Shown: positions 12,701 through 23,596 of the stretch, one piece after another
Position numbering within the stretch: the stretch's first letter is position 1
Layout: each line of letters begins with the position of its first letter
NCBI GenBank assembly: GCA_027596075.1
Contig: JADGJC010000216.1
Span: forward strand, 1-64,000
DNA length: 64,000 nt
Origin: Rhizophlyctis rosea
Taxonomy: Eukaryota; Chytridiomycota; Chytridiomycetes; Rhizophlyctidales; Rhizophlyctidaceae
Direction: 5' to 3'
Notes under the pieces: model-generated
Seen by the model: only the letters and a program-made list of their open reading frames with translations
Databases searched by the model: none
What the model was told of the DNA's origin: nothing
Made by a program: the position numbers and the translations under genes

Positions 12701-14102
12701 CAATGCAGAGAGATAATTGGGCGATCTGTGGAGGCTGTGGTCGACTCCCTTCTTGCTTTCGCACCGACTGTATCAAGTTGGGAATACACAGACTGCTGGG
12801 GAGATTGATTGTGCTTTATTGAAATGGTACATAATATACCATGGTGCGTCTCTAGTTTCCAATAATTACTGGTTTGCCAAGCATTATTTCCGTCGAAGAT
12901 AATTGGCTGCTCCAGTGTTCTGCAAGTCATGAGCACTGTTCGTGGTAAAAATATGATTTGCTTCTACTCTTGTAAGCTTTTTTGCTGCTTTGAAGCAGAA
13001 AAGGATGGCTACTCTTCACGTCTTTGATTGACTGCAATTCTCGTACACCAAAAACGAGAACTGAAAGAGCATGAAGAGAATGTCATTGTCGACGATTCTG
13101 ACGCAAGGTCAGCGGCAGACCAAATGGCAGTCAAAGTCATGTGCAAAAGAATCTAATTTTTTGTGGGTTGGCAGATGGCATTCAGCTCGGATCGCATCGT
13201 CTCTTCGTCTGTCGTGTCCAGAATGATATCAATGATGGCCAAAACATTCTGCTTTCAACCATGAGCCAACCCTTTATAGCACATGATGAGGACTGCGTAT
13301 GTCATGCGCTGGACAATCCATTCCATAGCCTTTTTTGCATAGGGCACCAAAGACGCGTACGTCTTCCTCAACTTCCGAGCTTCCCGCATGATATTCTTTG
13401 CTTTGAGTCCTTTGTGAAGGGCTGATCATCCGCTTTCACAACGCCCACGGAAAAGTGATTTCAGTTTGCCATAGTTGACATCAAAGACAGAGAGCAGCTG
13501 CACTTCGTTCACTCTTGCAACATCAATAGAAGGACCGGTTTCATCTTTTTTCGGCTCGAGGAGATCTTGTCTTTGACTTTCAGACGCGGCAGGAGACATC
13601 TGGGCCAGACGGAGTGGCTTGCAAAGCTTTCGGACCCGGCCAGTCCGACGAGAACTAAGCCACTTACGACTCCCTTCTCTTCGGTCTTCACGTCACGCCA
13701 TCCTTGTTTTGACTTCGCTTTCCCACGATCTCCATTCGCCAACGATATTCTTTGTCAACCGTCGCCACAACAAGCACAACCTATAGTATCGAGCCTATCT
13801 CCTCGGCTGTCCTAAACTCAGTGTCCATACCTTGCGACCGTGTTTTGACCGCTTGCTTCGTATCAGCTGGTGTGTGGTCTTCAGCTTGCCATTTTTCTTC
13901 CCAACACACAAGGCTCACTCGCCCGATCTGGTTGTCCACAGAAATTAGCAAACACAGCAAACCAATCTTGTCTGGACGTATCATAACGTACCCCACCCTC
14001 AAAAGATGTAAATCCTTCCACACCACATCAGCATGTCTACACGTCTAGCGGACACGGACGTCAGAACCATTGCACTAACTCGCAACCTTCCAAGGAACAA
14101 AC
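9784..14102. other. gene-poor spacer
   Basis: No credible gene was found. A three-copy minisatellite lies at 10768-10970. The longest frame (12496-12936, minus, 146 aa) has no recognisable motif and no coding signature. Everything else is short and overlapping. Confidence 0.5.
10768..10970. repeat. minisatellite, three copies of a 66/67-base unit
   Basis: Near-identical units start at 10779, 10845 and 10912, each opening g(c/g)gtcgcatgttccccagct and ending ggccagtaaaaag. The first interval is 66 bases and the second 67, differing by one t after ccccagct. The third copy stops short of the gcgtttggg junction. Only a few substitutions separate the copies, so the array is young. Unit lengths differ by one base, so each copy is read in a new frame by any ORF that crosses it. 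The array is therefore non-coding despite being open in several frames. Confidence 0.85.
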
Positions 14103-14267
14103 ATGACCACCCGCAGACTCGGCCCTCGTAGACGCGAGAAAGTCCGTCGAGCAAACGACGAAAAGGCAAAACAGAGTATCAATGGGTTGACGTGGGGTGT
14201 GATGGTGGTCGTGGCGTTGGTGGCAGCAGTGGCGTTCGGGTACTGGCTGTCAAAAACACGCACATGA
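14103..14267 (+). CDS. small tail-anchored membrane protein (54 aa)
   Basis: The ATG has a good context (aacaaacATGACC). Residues 1-26 are basic (TTRRLGPRRREKVRRANDEK then AKQS). Residues 29-48 are hydrophobic (GLTWGVMVVVALVAAVAFGY), and six residues end the protein. That is a tail-anchor layout: cytosolic head and C-terminal ER or outer-membrane anchor. The R-RRANDEKAKQSI stretch is reminiscent of the RAMP4/SERP1 (yeast YSY6) family head (R-x-ANEK-x-x-K-x-I), but the usual spacer before the anchor is missing, so I do not assign it. The reading frame turns from C-rich to G-rich along its length, the signature of the clear genes here, which supports it being real. An upstream out-of-frame ATG at 14034 overlaps the start and could be a regulatory uORF. 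Confidence 0.5.
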   Translation: MTTRRLGPRRREKVRRANDEKAKQSINGLTWGVMVVVALVAAVAFGYWLSKTRT

Positions 14268-14885
14268 CGATGAATGATGATCGTTGATGGGAACTGCGTT
14301 TGTAATGGGGTTGTTTGTTTTTATTTATGTGGAGAAGGTGTATTTTAAGTTGCAGCATGTAAAGGTATGGGTATAGTGCTTTTCTCAAAAGCTTCGGGAT
14401 AGTGGTACTCACATATGTGATTGTCTTTTTTGTTAGATGTGAAAGAAGAAAGCACACAGTAAATTATGGTCTTGAAGTTTCTTAACACGAGAGTTCAAAC
14501 GGTTCAACACGGCCAGATCATGGAATTCTTTGGTTTTTGAAGCCTTTTCAGGCCAGTGAAGTAACGGCACAAGTCCTGCAGAATTTTTCGGGATATTCGC
14601 GATGTCGGGATGCGCGCAGGATGATGCCCGTCAGGAATCACCGGATCGGAAGAAATTCAATGTGCCATGCCTTGAAAAGCCGTAATATGTAGGACAAAGA
14701 GCATCCCATGGAGCCATTGAAACAAACAATGACCATCCGTGATGACTATGGTCCCTCGAGGTCGGCAACAGAACCATGAACAGCTGCTTAGTTGCATGAT
14801 ACACTTTCCCAACAAATATATGTTTCACATTCCTCACTTCATGCATCAATCTACATCACCCTCTTCCGACTCCACTACCAATTGA

Positions 14886-16331
14886 TCACTGTTCATCCTC
14901 ATCTTCCACCTCCCGCAGCTCGAACCCACCCAAGTCCTTGACATCAACATCCACTCCAGTCACCGCCCTAATTCTAGCCAACCCGCGAATCCGAAGCCGA
15001 CTAGAGAACAACTCCACTTTCCGCAAACTTGGCTTGTTTTGCAGCATCGTGAGGAGGGCGTCCGGGTTGTCGTACGACACTGGGAGGCTGATATGGCGTA
15101 GTGTCGCGGAGGTGGTGCGGATGATGTTGGACAAGGTTTGCATGTCAGGGACGCCGTTGCCGGCCCCCTTGTGTTGTTTGTAGTACGCGAGGGTGAGGCT
15201 TTCGAGGGAGCGAGTGTGGGGTAGGAGTTTGGTGAGGGAGGTGGTGATGGTGTCGTCATTATACATGAAGATATTGATTTCTTTGATGGCGGAGAGTGTC
15301 ACGGGTGGAAGAGTAATGAGGCTGTCAGCCCAGTTGTTTCCGTTCCACCAGAGTTTACGCAGTTTTGGAAGAACGACGTTGGTCATTGGATATAGACCAA
15401 TGACTTCCCCTTCCTCCAGTTCCCCTTCCCCCAACAAAGAAAAGCTTTGCAAGTTGGGTGCGGCGGCGGCCAAGTCGTCGAAGATGAAGGAATCTGACAG
15501 CTTGATGGTGGTGAGTTTTTCGTGGACGGTGTTGAAGCGAAGATGACAGCGAGATGACAGATAGTAAGTCCTGTCTTGCAAGAAGAATTCTTCGATTGGA
15601 GCTTCCTTCAGTGAATCGAGGAGAGCTTGGAGTGATGGTCCCACATTGGCGTCATTGAGGTTTTCAGTCTCCAAGAAGAACTTTTTAAGACATAGATGTT
15701 TTTTGGCACTGGTAAAGGCATTGGCGATGCGCTCAATGATAGCTGCTCGCGCACGCCCCTGATTGTAGGATACCGCGTCTCGGAAAAACACCTTTTGTAA
15801 GTTGGTGACGTTGATTTGATGGAACACGCGGTCGTATGTGTCGAGGGTGGGGCGCGACAGGAGGAACAAACTCCGCAAAAGTTGAACACGTAGCGGGTCA
15901 CTGAGACCGAGAGTGTAGTTGCCGTGGTAGAAGAAGATGGCGAGAGTGTCGCCCGTCAGTTTGAAAAACGCGAAGCGCCAGGCTTTGCAGACTTGAGTGA
16001 GGATGAAGTCGACGGCGACCACATCGGATGAGTCTTCCAAGTCGTTGTACACACTGTGTCGGGGGATGTACGTTGGGGGAAAATGGAGTTTGACGTATTT
16101 GAAGACGTCCATCAATATGTGCAAGGGGAGAGAATCGATGGACGGCATGTTGACGTATTTTAGGTATGATGGGATGTCTGGGAAGATGTTTCCGGTGAAA
16201 AGATTGGAGACGGGTGTGTGGGAAGATTGAGAAAGTCTGTCAATGGTCAGCCTGTTCAACCCCCCTGTCAATGCCACCATACCGGCCAGCCACGTGAAGA
16301 CTGTGCCGCAACAGGGTCCTTTTGTGAACAT
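14886..16331 (-). CDS. F-box / leucine-rich-type protein (up to 481 aa)
   Basis: This is a likely SCF ubiquitin-ligase adaptor. An F-box begins at about residue 63 (PSIDSLPLHILMDVFKYVKL) and its second helix is FILTQVCKAWRFAFFKLTGD. After it come irregular leucine-rich segments typical of fungal F-box proteins: NLQKVFF, HLCLKKFFLE, APNLQSFSLLG, LPKLRKLWWNGN, SLESLTLAYY, LRHISLPVS and SLRKVELFSS. The tail is acidic (EVEDEDEQ). The frame runs from ATG 16331, but the F-box sits right behind a second ATG at 16148 (gtcaacATGCCG). The 61 residues before it show no domain, so 16148 (420 aa) may be the true start. There is no intron. It lies on the same strand as the other F-box loci nearby. The substrate is unknown. 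Confidence 0.7.
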   Translation of the reverse strand: MFTKGPCCGTVFTWLAGMVALTGGLNRLTIDRLSQSSHTPVSNLFTGNIFPDIPSYLKYVNMPSIDSLPLHILMDVFKYVKLHFPPTYIPRHSVYNDLEDSSDVVAVDFILTQVCKAWRFAFFKLTGDTLAIFFYHGNYTLGLSDPLRVQLLRSLFLLSRPTLDTYDRVFHQINVTNLQKVFFRDAVSYNQGRARAAIIERIANAFTSAKKHLCLKKFFLETENLNDANVGPSLQALLDSLKEAPIEEFFLQDRTYYLSSRCHLRFNTVHEKLTTIKLSDSFIFDDLAAAAPNLQSFSLLGEGELEEGEVIGLYPMTNVVLPKLRKLWWNGNNWADSLITLPPVTLSAIKEINIFMYNDDTITTSLTKLLPHTRSLESLTLAYYKQHKGAGNGVPDMQTLSNIIRTTSATLRHISLPVSYDNPDALLTMLQNKPSLRKVELFSSRLRIRGLARIRAVTGVDVDVKDLGGFELREVEDEDEQ

Positions 16332-19300
16332 CTTTGCGCACTTGAACTTGCTCGCTTCAGTGTTGCCTTTGACGGAGCGGCAAATGCCAGAAACGAAAAA
16401 GAAGGAGGAGTTCAGTAAGTAGGTAATGTATGTATTTCAATGTGGAACAAAAATAAGCAACGATCATGACACTGCATATAACTTTTCAGAATCAGAAGGC
16501 TTCTTTGCACGATTGAATCACGGATAATCTATGCTCCACTCAATCCCTTAAGTGTGACAGAGCACTCCGCAATTCTCAGCTAGATTTCATGGTCTCAAAT
16601 CGTTTATGAGCAAATAAGTTGCGAAAGTCTTGAAAAAATTGTAAACTGCTTTTGAGAATCAAATATAATTCGCTATGCTTTGGACGCTTATCTCATTTCT
16701 TTTGGTCTTGGATTGGTCATAAGCGATCGAGCATGAGCAGCTGGGGAGACTGGATATATAGATCTCCACTGTCTGGCCCATTGGACGAGCTGTCAACTGA
16801 TAATGATTTGACCTCTCAGGCCGCTCCGCTCTCAAACACGTGTTGAAACGAAACGTGCTCATTACAGACGGCTCAATGAGGACTTGTTAGCAGACTTTGG
16901 TCAAACTGATACCGGTTGGGAGTGATAGTATCCCAACGCTGGCGTGCCACTGTTTGTTCTTTGATATGACTGGTTCCAGTCCATGCAACTCGAAAATTCA
17001 TTTTTTGCAGTCAACAAGAATCTCCGGACGGGCAATGTGCTGTTGTATTTACCTCATACAGCGAGCAGTGTGCCTCCATGTGGGCGAGGAATTTGTATCG
17101 AACAAATTATGTAGTTCCTGATCATATTCTCACTCCCTTGTCAATCAGCCATCCTTGTCTCGCATGAAGTTAGAGGAGCTGGCGAATGCGGAAAATGCTT
17201 TGCTCGTCCCATCCGGTGCATCAAATCCTTTCTTTTTGGTCCCTGAAGGTGAATGCAGTTGATGGGATCCACACAGTCCATGAGACAGCCAAAGGGAATT
17301 TTATTGTGATGTCGGTTTGAGAGAAAGTTGAAAAGCGCATTCAGAGGATCTTGCCACAAGTTCAATCTTGTGCTTGCAGTTGTGAGAAGCGAATTTTAAC
17401 GAAGCGTGGTGCGAATGCTTCACTGACTGCACTGCGCATCAGCTTGCACGTGGGTGACGTTGGACTTTGTTCCTCTTCATTTCTCCATTTCCTTTTCAGA
17501 CGCAATCAAAACTTGGCAACTTGCCGAAGGCCCCATTGATCTAAAGTGTGAGTGGCTGGAAAACCAATAGCGCATCATAACACCACGATTGAATAGTATC
17601 AGCAATGGTTCTGCATATCTCGTGCGCATTCAAAGTGATGCAATGGAACGGACTCTCAATTCATTCTTCTGTTGTCAAGAGGCACAACTGCCGCGCGCGA
17701 GGGTACTTCTCAGCCGTCATGCATTTATGACCCTCTCAAACCTTGCCACCTGATGCCTTCGCATTCCTGCTGTCACAGCATCAGGCAAGGGTGCAGTCTA
17801 GACATCACCACAATACATGCAGAGTGCCAGTACTCTGGCGTCAAACTCAGTAAGTTCAGTTTGCTCACCTTGGCTATTCGATTGACGGAGACTGTCCCCC
17901 TTGACTCATCATACAGAGACGTTCCATTTACTAAACTTTACTAGCTCTCTGCACACACTCCTTTGGGATCTTTCAGAAAGATTCAAATTTGCAAAAAAGA
18001 ACAAACGGTGGAGAAAAATGCTTGGCGGCAGTGTCGGCCTATGTACACTGGTAGCGATGCCTTCACGTCCAGTACGTTCATCCAAAGGCTTTTGGAAATA
18101 TTGTACTGGTACCTGTGGTCGGGACCCGTGGCGTGGGTGATGCGTGCCCGCTACCAAGTCTTTCCAGTTCCGTCCGCCATTTCAAAGGATATTTTCACTC
18201 ACCGTTGTGTCCCTCAGATTTCGCTCCAATCTCCTGTGTATCTCTATTCTGAAAGCAAGTCCATGCGTTGAGAAGTTCGTCACGGAGCTTCGAGTTTTCA
18301 AATATGTTGACATCACGCGTGATGCTCGATGAAGATGCCCAGAAGGTCAGAGTTTGCATCATTCTGCAGAACTTTGTCATCCACAGTGAAAAGCTGCATG
18401 CCTTTCTCATCAAACCAAACATTTTTTGCCAAATGCGTCCCAGGTATATAGGAAAAAGGGCTCATTGGCATTTGCGTGATGCGCATTCCTTTGACTTGGC
18501 TTTATAGTACAAAAGTCAAACTCCACAAGTACATCGATTCAGACGTTGTTTGGATGGTCTTTTCAACCGGCTAGCGCTGAAGTCATGGGGGGCAAGAATG
18601 GAGTTCGGAAACACTCAAAATATGTGACGGTGCGCAACCTGGAAGGGAGCCCAGATCGTCGCCCTGTCCTTCTTGATTGTGTGAATATACTCAAATCTTT
18701 TTGTTGAAGTTATGCGCCGGATCTCTGCACAGCAAAGGGAACGGCAATTGAAGATCAGACATCATTACGGCACAAATGCAATTTGGTGGTGCCAACAAAT
18801 TCCACGAACTTCGCATCATGGCAAAAAGTCAGCCACCGTTGTCTGTGCATGCCGGTTGGCGTTGAGAGTCGGAAGAAGGACATCCGCAGTGGTTCAAAGG
18901 GCTTGAATCCAACAAACCCGGTATTAGCAATGACCTGGAATAAGCATCAAGATGAACTACTCGTCTTCCCTACAAGTCCTTGGCGTGACGTATTTGCTTT
19001 CTTTTCCCACGCGAAGTAAGAAATGTGTCACTGTATGCGACAGCATTGACTCGCGTCCAGTTCTCAGTTTTAACCGTGCCACAGGAATACAAACAAATTC
19101 AATTGGATGAAGGAAGCAAGAGATACTCTGATCCACCCGCTTCAGCTGCATCCGGGGACTTCTCGGGAGCGAATACGTTCGACAAACATTCCGCGTTCTC
19201 TTTTGTGGGATGGAGAAAAGTTGGTGATATGAGTGGCATAGCTTAGGGACTGATTCTACAGGCTGCGGATTCTGCATTGTCAGAGATATTGCGCCCCTCA

Positions 19301-21279
19301 AGTGTATGTTGGGCCAAAGGAAGACGCTTTGCAGGATCATGCAATGCAATATCAAGGCACGGTGTACTCTAAACAGTTTCCTTTCCTAATCATCCGCTCT
19401 TAGGACACTTTTTGCCAATACTGGATTGTCACTACTTCCAGAACACATTGCGCCAGTGACTTATACCTGATCCCAGCACCACATACCAGCATTAATACTG
19501 CCTCGGTCAGTCGCATCATGCTTGGAGTGGAATTCCCTATTGGAACACAAAAAAAACTCATGTACTCATTCCGATGACTTCAACGCGCAACACGCCGTGA
19601 CAGACGTCACAAGATTTCGGCGGACCAGCGGATCCACTCCACCAGCACATGCATACGATACGAAAACTTACGAGGAGGGCAGCTTACGTCTTAGTCGATG
19701 CCTCCGAACACATCAGAGTTGATAATTCGGCAGACTCATCGAATACCGAAACATCCCTACCCACCCCTATTTCGATATCCAATCTTGGGTCTTCAACGCT
19801 TGAGTGCAGTGAGCCCAAATTGCATTTTTGCACAAAAGTCGTCACCGTCGGATGCCTCTTGTCGCGATTATGATGCCGCATAAGGCAGAGTTGCATCGAG
19901 GATGGCAAAATATGGCCACACCCAGGACCACGCAGTTTCCGGCAAAAAGAAACATCAACAACGGAAATCTCAGATGGACGATTCCATGTTAACGCATGTC
20001 TCTGATGTTGCTGATATAACGAGCCATGGCTGAAAGAGTCGATATTGACGTAGGTGATCATTGATCGTGCCAATTCAAAAAGTTTTTGTTGACTTTTGAG
20101 GGATCATACCACGCTTCAATGAAGCCTAGGATACCTGCAAACGACTATCCAGAACAAAAATGAACGAGGAGGCGCCTTCGGCAATGCAGATGGGAGACAG
20201 AAAATCACCTCCTGAAAAGACCGGCAAGTGATGTGCACTGAATGGAGAAGGTTTGCTCATCTTGCTTCACATTGAAGGTTATCGAATTGCTCATGTGTTG
20301 GTCATTGGTTCCACTATTAGCGATTGTCAGTGCATATGCAGTGACGCCAACTCCAAGTCAAGTTCGGCAGGACTGGCTCAGTCCAGTTCATCCTCCCGAC
20401 GTCAAACACGTGACGTCAAATATACCGGAAAGAAAGAAAGAAAAGGGGGGAAATCTGATGGGACATTGGCTTGCACGAAGACAGCTTGAATCTAGTGTGG
20501 TACAGTACTCGCCTCGCCGGGTGGTCTGGAGCGTGAGAGCAATGTAGGTTGTCGAAGTCTGTCATTGCTGAGCCTGTGCGCCGTCCCCTGCAATCTGACT
20601 TTGATGATGCCCTACTCGATACGAGTCTCAATGCCATGACGGAGCAAGAGATGTCGAGAAGAAAAAATCAAGCTCCTGATCACCATTGGAAAATGTGGGA
20701 GTTGTGAGTGCTTGCTGATCAACTATGCCCTGCCACCATCAACAATTTCGCAGTCTTATGCACGTACTGAACCTCAACACGCAATGCAAAGGCTGTCAAG
20801 CATCAGTGATTGCACTGACAAGGTAATTTTGCAACCTCCAACAGCTCTCCGCCCCGCTGTCTTATTCAGCCTGAGTTGGACGACTACACAATATACTGAT
20901 CACATGGAATCTGAGCAAAAGAAAATCATGCCAGGCTTCGATTGATGCGTTGGTGGGTGGTGGACGACGCAGTCCCTGCTGAGATTATTTCTTCCGTATG
21001 CTCCATCTACGCATCTACGCGCATGTTCAAAGGGACGTCCCTGCATAGTCAAAGAAAGACGGCATATTTCCGGTGTCATCATGAAGAAATGACGAATCCT
21101 ACTCAAGCAACCCAAAGAAATCACTGAATACTATCAATCACACTGCTTAATCCAAGCAGACAAAGAAAGCTGATGGAGATGAAATCCTTTCATATTCAAC
21201 AATCGTAACGCTCTACACCCTGCGCAAACAAAAGAACCCAATCCCCTCCGCAAATCACTACATCCCCTCACCCACGAGA
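16332..21279. other. gene-poor spacer, nearly 5 kb
   Basis: I see no credible gene, RNA gene or ordered repeat. Open frames reach at most 132 aa (18957-19355 and 19684-20073, both minus). They carry no motif and no coding signature. Confidence 0.5.
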
Positions 21280-22284
21280 CTATACTCCAACCGCAAAGTC
21301 CGCCACACCTTCGCCGTCGGCCCGCACCCGTGGGACAGGGACCTCCCTCAACAACCGCGTCGGAACGACTTTCCTGAGGAAATCACAGTCCTCCTGAAGA
21401 GCGGCAACGGCCATTGTCCCAAAACGAACACGGCTAATCTTTTGCTCGGAATAACTATCGATTGAATCTACCGTCAAGGGAAATCCATGCGTGTCAAACC
21501 ATTCAAGAAGTCGCTTTCCATCAGGAGCAGAAGAAAGGGACCGAGCACTATGTAGCGCTTTCAGGGTAACATAACTCTGCCAGTCCGCTTGTGAACGGAT
21601 TCCGTCGAATGCAGTTTGAATGCGTCTGTCGTCAATGGAGGCATCTCTGGCAAAGTCGGTGGATAGAGGATTGCCGGCGTTTTGGAAGTGGGCGTCGGGG
21701 ATTGTTGTGAAGTGGTGGTCGTGGAACCATTGCAGATAGTCCGTGACGGCCGCGATGCGATTGCCGCTCGCCATGTAGCGGGTCCGTATATTGTTGATGG
21801 CTCGAATGGTAACGTGTCCGTTCAAGATTGGACGTATTTCGGGTATTTTGAGACCTTTGCGGGATATGGTGTCGAGGAACTCCACCATGTGATTGCTGCA
21901 ATTGGTCAGACATTTTGCGACGGCTTCGAGAAGGTCGGCATTTGGGAGGAGGAAGAAGTTGAATGTGTTGATATGGATGGATATTGCAGTAATAAGAAAG
22001 GTATCGTCAGGATCGCGCGCCAACCGGAGCACAGACTGTGTGAATTTGTAAACGTCGTCGCCCTCTGGATAGACCCGCGCGCCGTAGAGGGCTCTGCCTT
22101 GAGTCAAAATGACAGTGACGGCTACAGGATCCAATTGAGTAGACACCTTCACGACCCTTTGCACCGACAAGCGTGGGAGACACAAGATGGAAGAGGTGCA
22201 ACACAGCAAGTTGACGCGACTGGCTGGCACACTCCAACCCTTGCCGATTGGAATGCATTTGATTTCATAGTGGGTTGACTCCAT
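21280..22284 (-). CDS. F-box-family-like helical protein lacking its F-box (334 aa)
   Basis: This is a paralogue of the next locus (22546-23596). The shared core starts at LPRLSVQRVVK (residue about 36) and runs through RALYGARVY, NFFLLPNADLLEAVAKCL, GLKIPEIRPILN, DYLQWFHDHHFTTIPDAHF and RLLEWFDTHGFPLT. These are repeated helical segments reminiscent of degenerate ankyrin-type repeats. The N-terminal F-box-like stretch present in the neighbour is absent here, and 22285-22545 contains no match to it, so the gene may be 5'-truncated or may have diverged. ATG 22284 is the first in frame. It is a single exon, and the function is unknown. The tandem arrangement 261 bases from its relative indicates local duplication. 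Confidence 0.6.
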   Translation of the reverse strand: MESTHYEIKCIPIGKGWSVPASRVNLLCCTSSILCLPRLSVQRVVKVSTQLDPVAVTVILTQGRALYGARVYPEGDDVYKFTQSVLRLARDPDDTFLITAISIHINTFNFFLLPNADLLEAVAKCLTNCSNHMVEFLDTISRKGLKIPEIRPILNGHVTIRAINNIRTRYMASGNRIAAVTDYLQWFHDHHFTTIPDAHFQNAGNPLSTDFARDASIDDRRIQTAFDGIRSQADWQSYVTLKALHSARSLSSAPDGKRLLEWFDTHGFPLTVDSIDSYSEQKISRVRFGTMAVAALQEDCDFLRKVVPTRLLREVPVPRVRADGEGVADFAVGV

Positions 22285-22545
22285 CTCAGGGTCTTACCAG
22301 GCTCTGATGGTAAGTAAGGTCCTAACCAAACCAGTTACCTCCAACAACAACGGTACGAAACTTCATGACATATTTACACATTGAATCCTGACAATACAGA
22401 CTGCTGAAAGGCCCCCATTCCCCCCTTTCCCCAAAACTCCACCCAATTTCAAAAGCCCAGCTCCCTCACTTCAAACCACCTTCCTTCACTGTCTCGGACT
22501 TCCCGGAGACATATCCAACACCAAACCCTACAACCGACAAGAATT

Positions 22546-23596
22546 TCATTTCTCTCTAATGTAACTCTGCAATCGCTCTTCCACCAATTCTCCTTTCCAC
22601 GGCCTATGACTCCAGACAACCTCCGAACGACCCGCATCCAAATACCGGCGCACGCTCATCGATGTCAGTGGATACCCCCGCTCACTGAACCATTGAAGGA
22701 ACTTTCTTTGCTCCGCTACCGAGGGAATGCAGCGGGTAATGATGAGGACTTTTCGGACGACTCGAGAGCGCCATTCGGTTGCTGATTTTACGTAATGTAT
22801 TGCTGATTGGAAGTGCCGACCTTCGTCTTTGTAAGGTGGCGTAGAGGTGATTGATAGTGCGGGGGATGGAAGAAGGAAGTATGCGTCGGGGATGGTCAGG
22901 AAGCCGTGAGAACGGAACCAGGCGAGGTAGTCAATCGCGGCCGTTACGTCCATCCCTCCCTTAACGCTAACGAGGAGTTGGTCTAAAGCCTTAACGGTGG
23001 TATAACAATTCAAGAGCGCTCCAACACTAGCTATTTTGAGACCGTTCCGAGCCACGGTGTTCAAAAGTCCCACCATACGGTCGCTACGTTTGGACAACAG
23101 GTTTGCGACGGCTTCGATTAGGTCTGAGTTTGGGAGGAAAAAGAACTTGTAGGCTGAAGTAGGTCGCATCATCGTGGAAGGACATCATACGAAACATGTA
23201 GGTGGTGACAAACTCAACATCATCTTCATGTTGGTAAAGACGACTACCATAAAGGCCTCTGCCGAGATCTACTATTTTGAGCACAGCCCTATAATCTAGG
23301 TGGCGCCACCTCTTGACCACCCTCTGCACTGATAAACGTGTTAGGACTGGCTTGCAGGTAAGAAGGGAGGTGGGGACGATTGGAGTCAAGACCTCACGTA
23401 ACAATGGACAGAATTGGAAGAATTGTAGAGTTTTACCGAAACGGATGCGGAGGTAGAGGGAACACTTGTATGAGTTTCCCCAGAACCCGTAGCAAAAGGT
23501 GCGGTTGGATGTAAGCACGTTGTACGGATCGGGCGTGAGAGCGAGGATGACGACCCAGAGCTCGAAGGGGAAGTGCGGGGGCTTGGGAAAGGGCAT
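22546..23596 (-). pseudogene. frameshifted F-box-like paralogue
   Basis: Two overlapping frames together make one relative of the 21280-22284 protein. The upstream frame (ATG 23596 to about 23150) has an F-box-like opening (HFPFELWVVILALTPDPYNV, LTSNRTF) and then LTRLSVQRVVKRWRH and RGLYGSRLYQHEDDVEF. The downstream frame (from about 23140 to 22546) continues with YKFFFLPNSDLIEAVANLL, GLKIASVGALLN, DYLAWFRSHGFLTIPDAYF and KFLQWFSERGYPLTSMSV. Between the shared D-D codons and the FFFLPN codons this locus has 19 bases where the neighbour has 42. The 23-base difference breaks the frame, and no GT-AG intron fits the break. I infer a frameshifting deletion. A sequencing error cannot be excluded. 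No repaired protein is proposed. Confidence 0.65.

Noticed and set aside
12496..12936. 146-aa minus-strand ORF
   Set aside because: No motif, irregular composition and no skew signature; the length is within chance for this much spacer.
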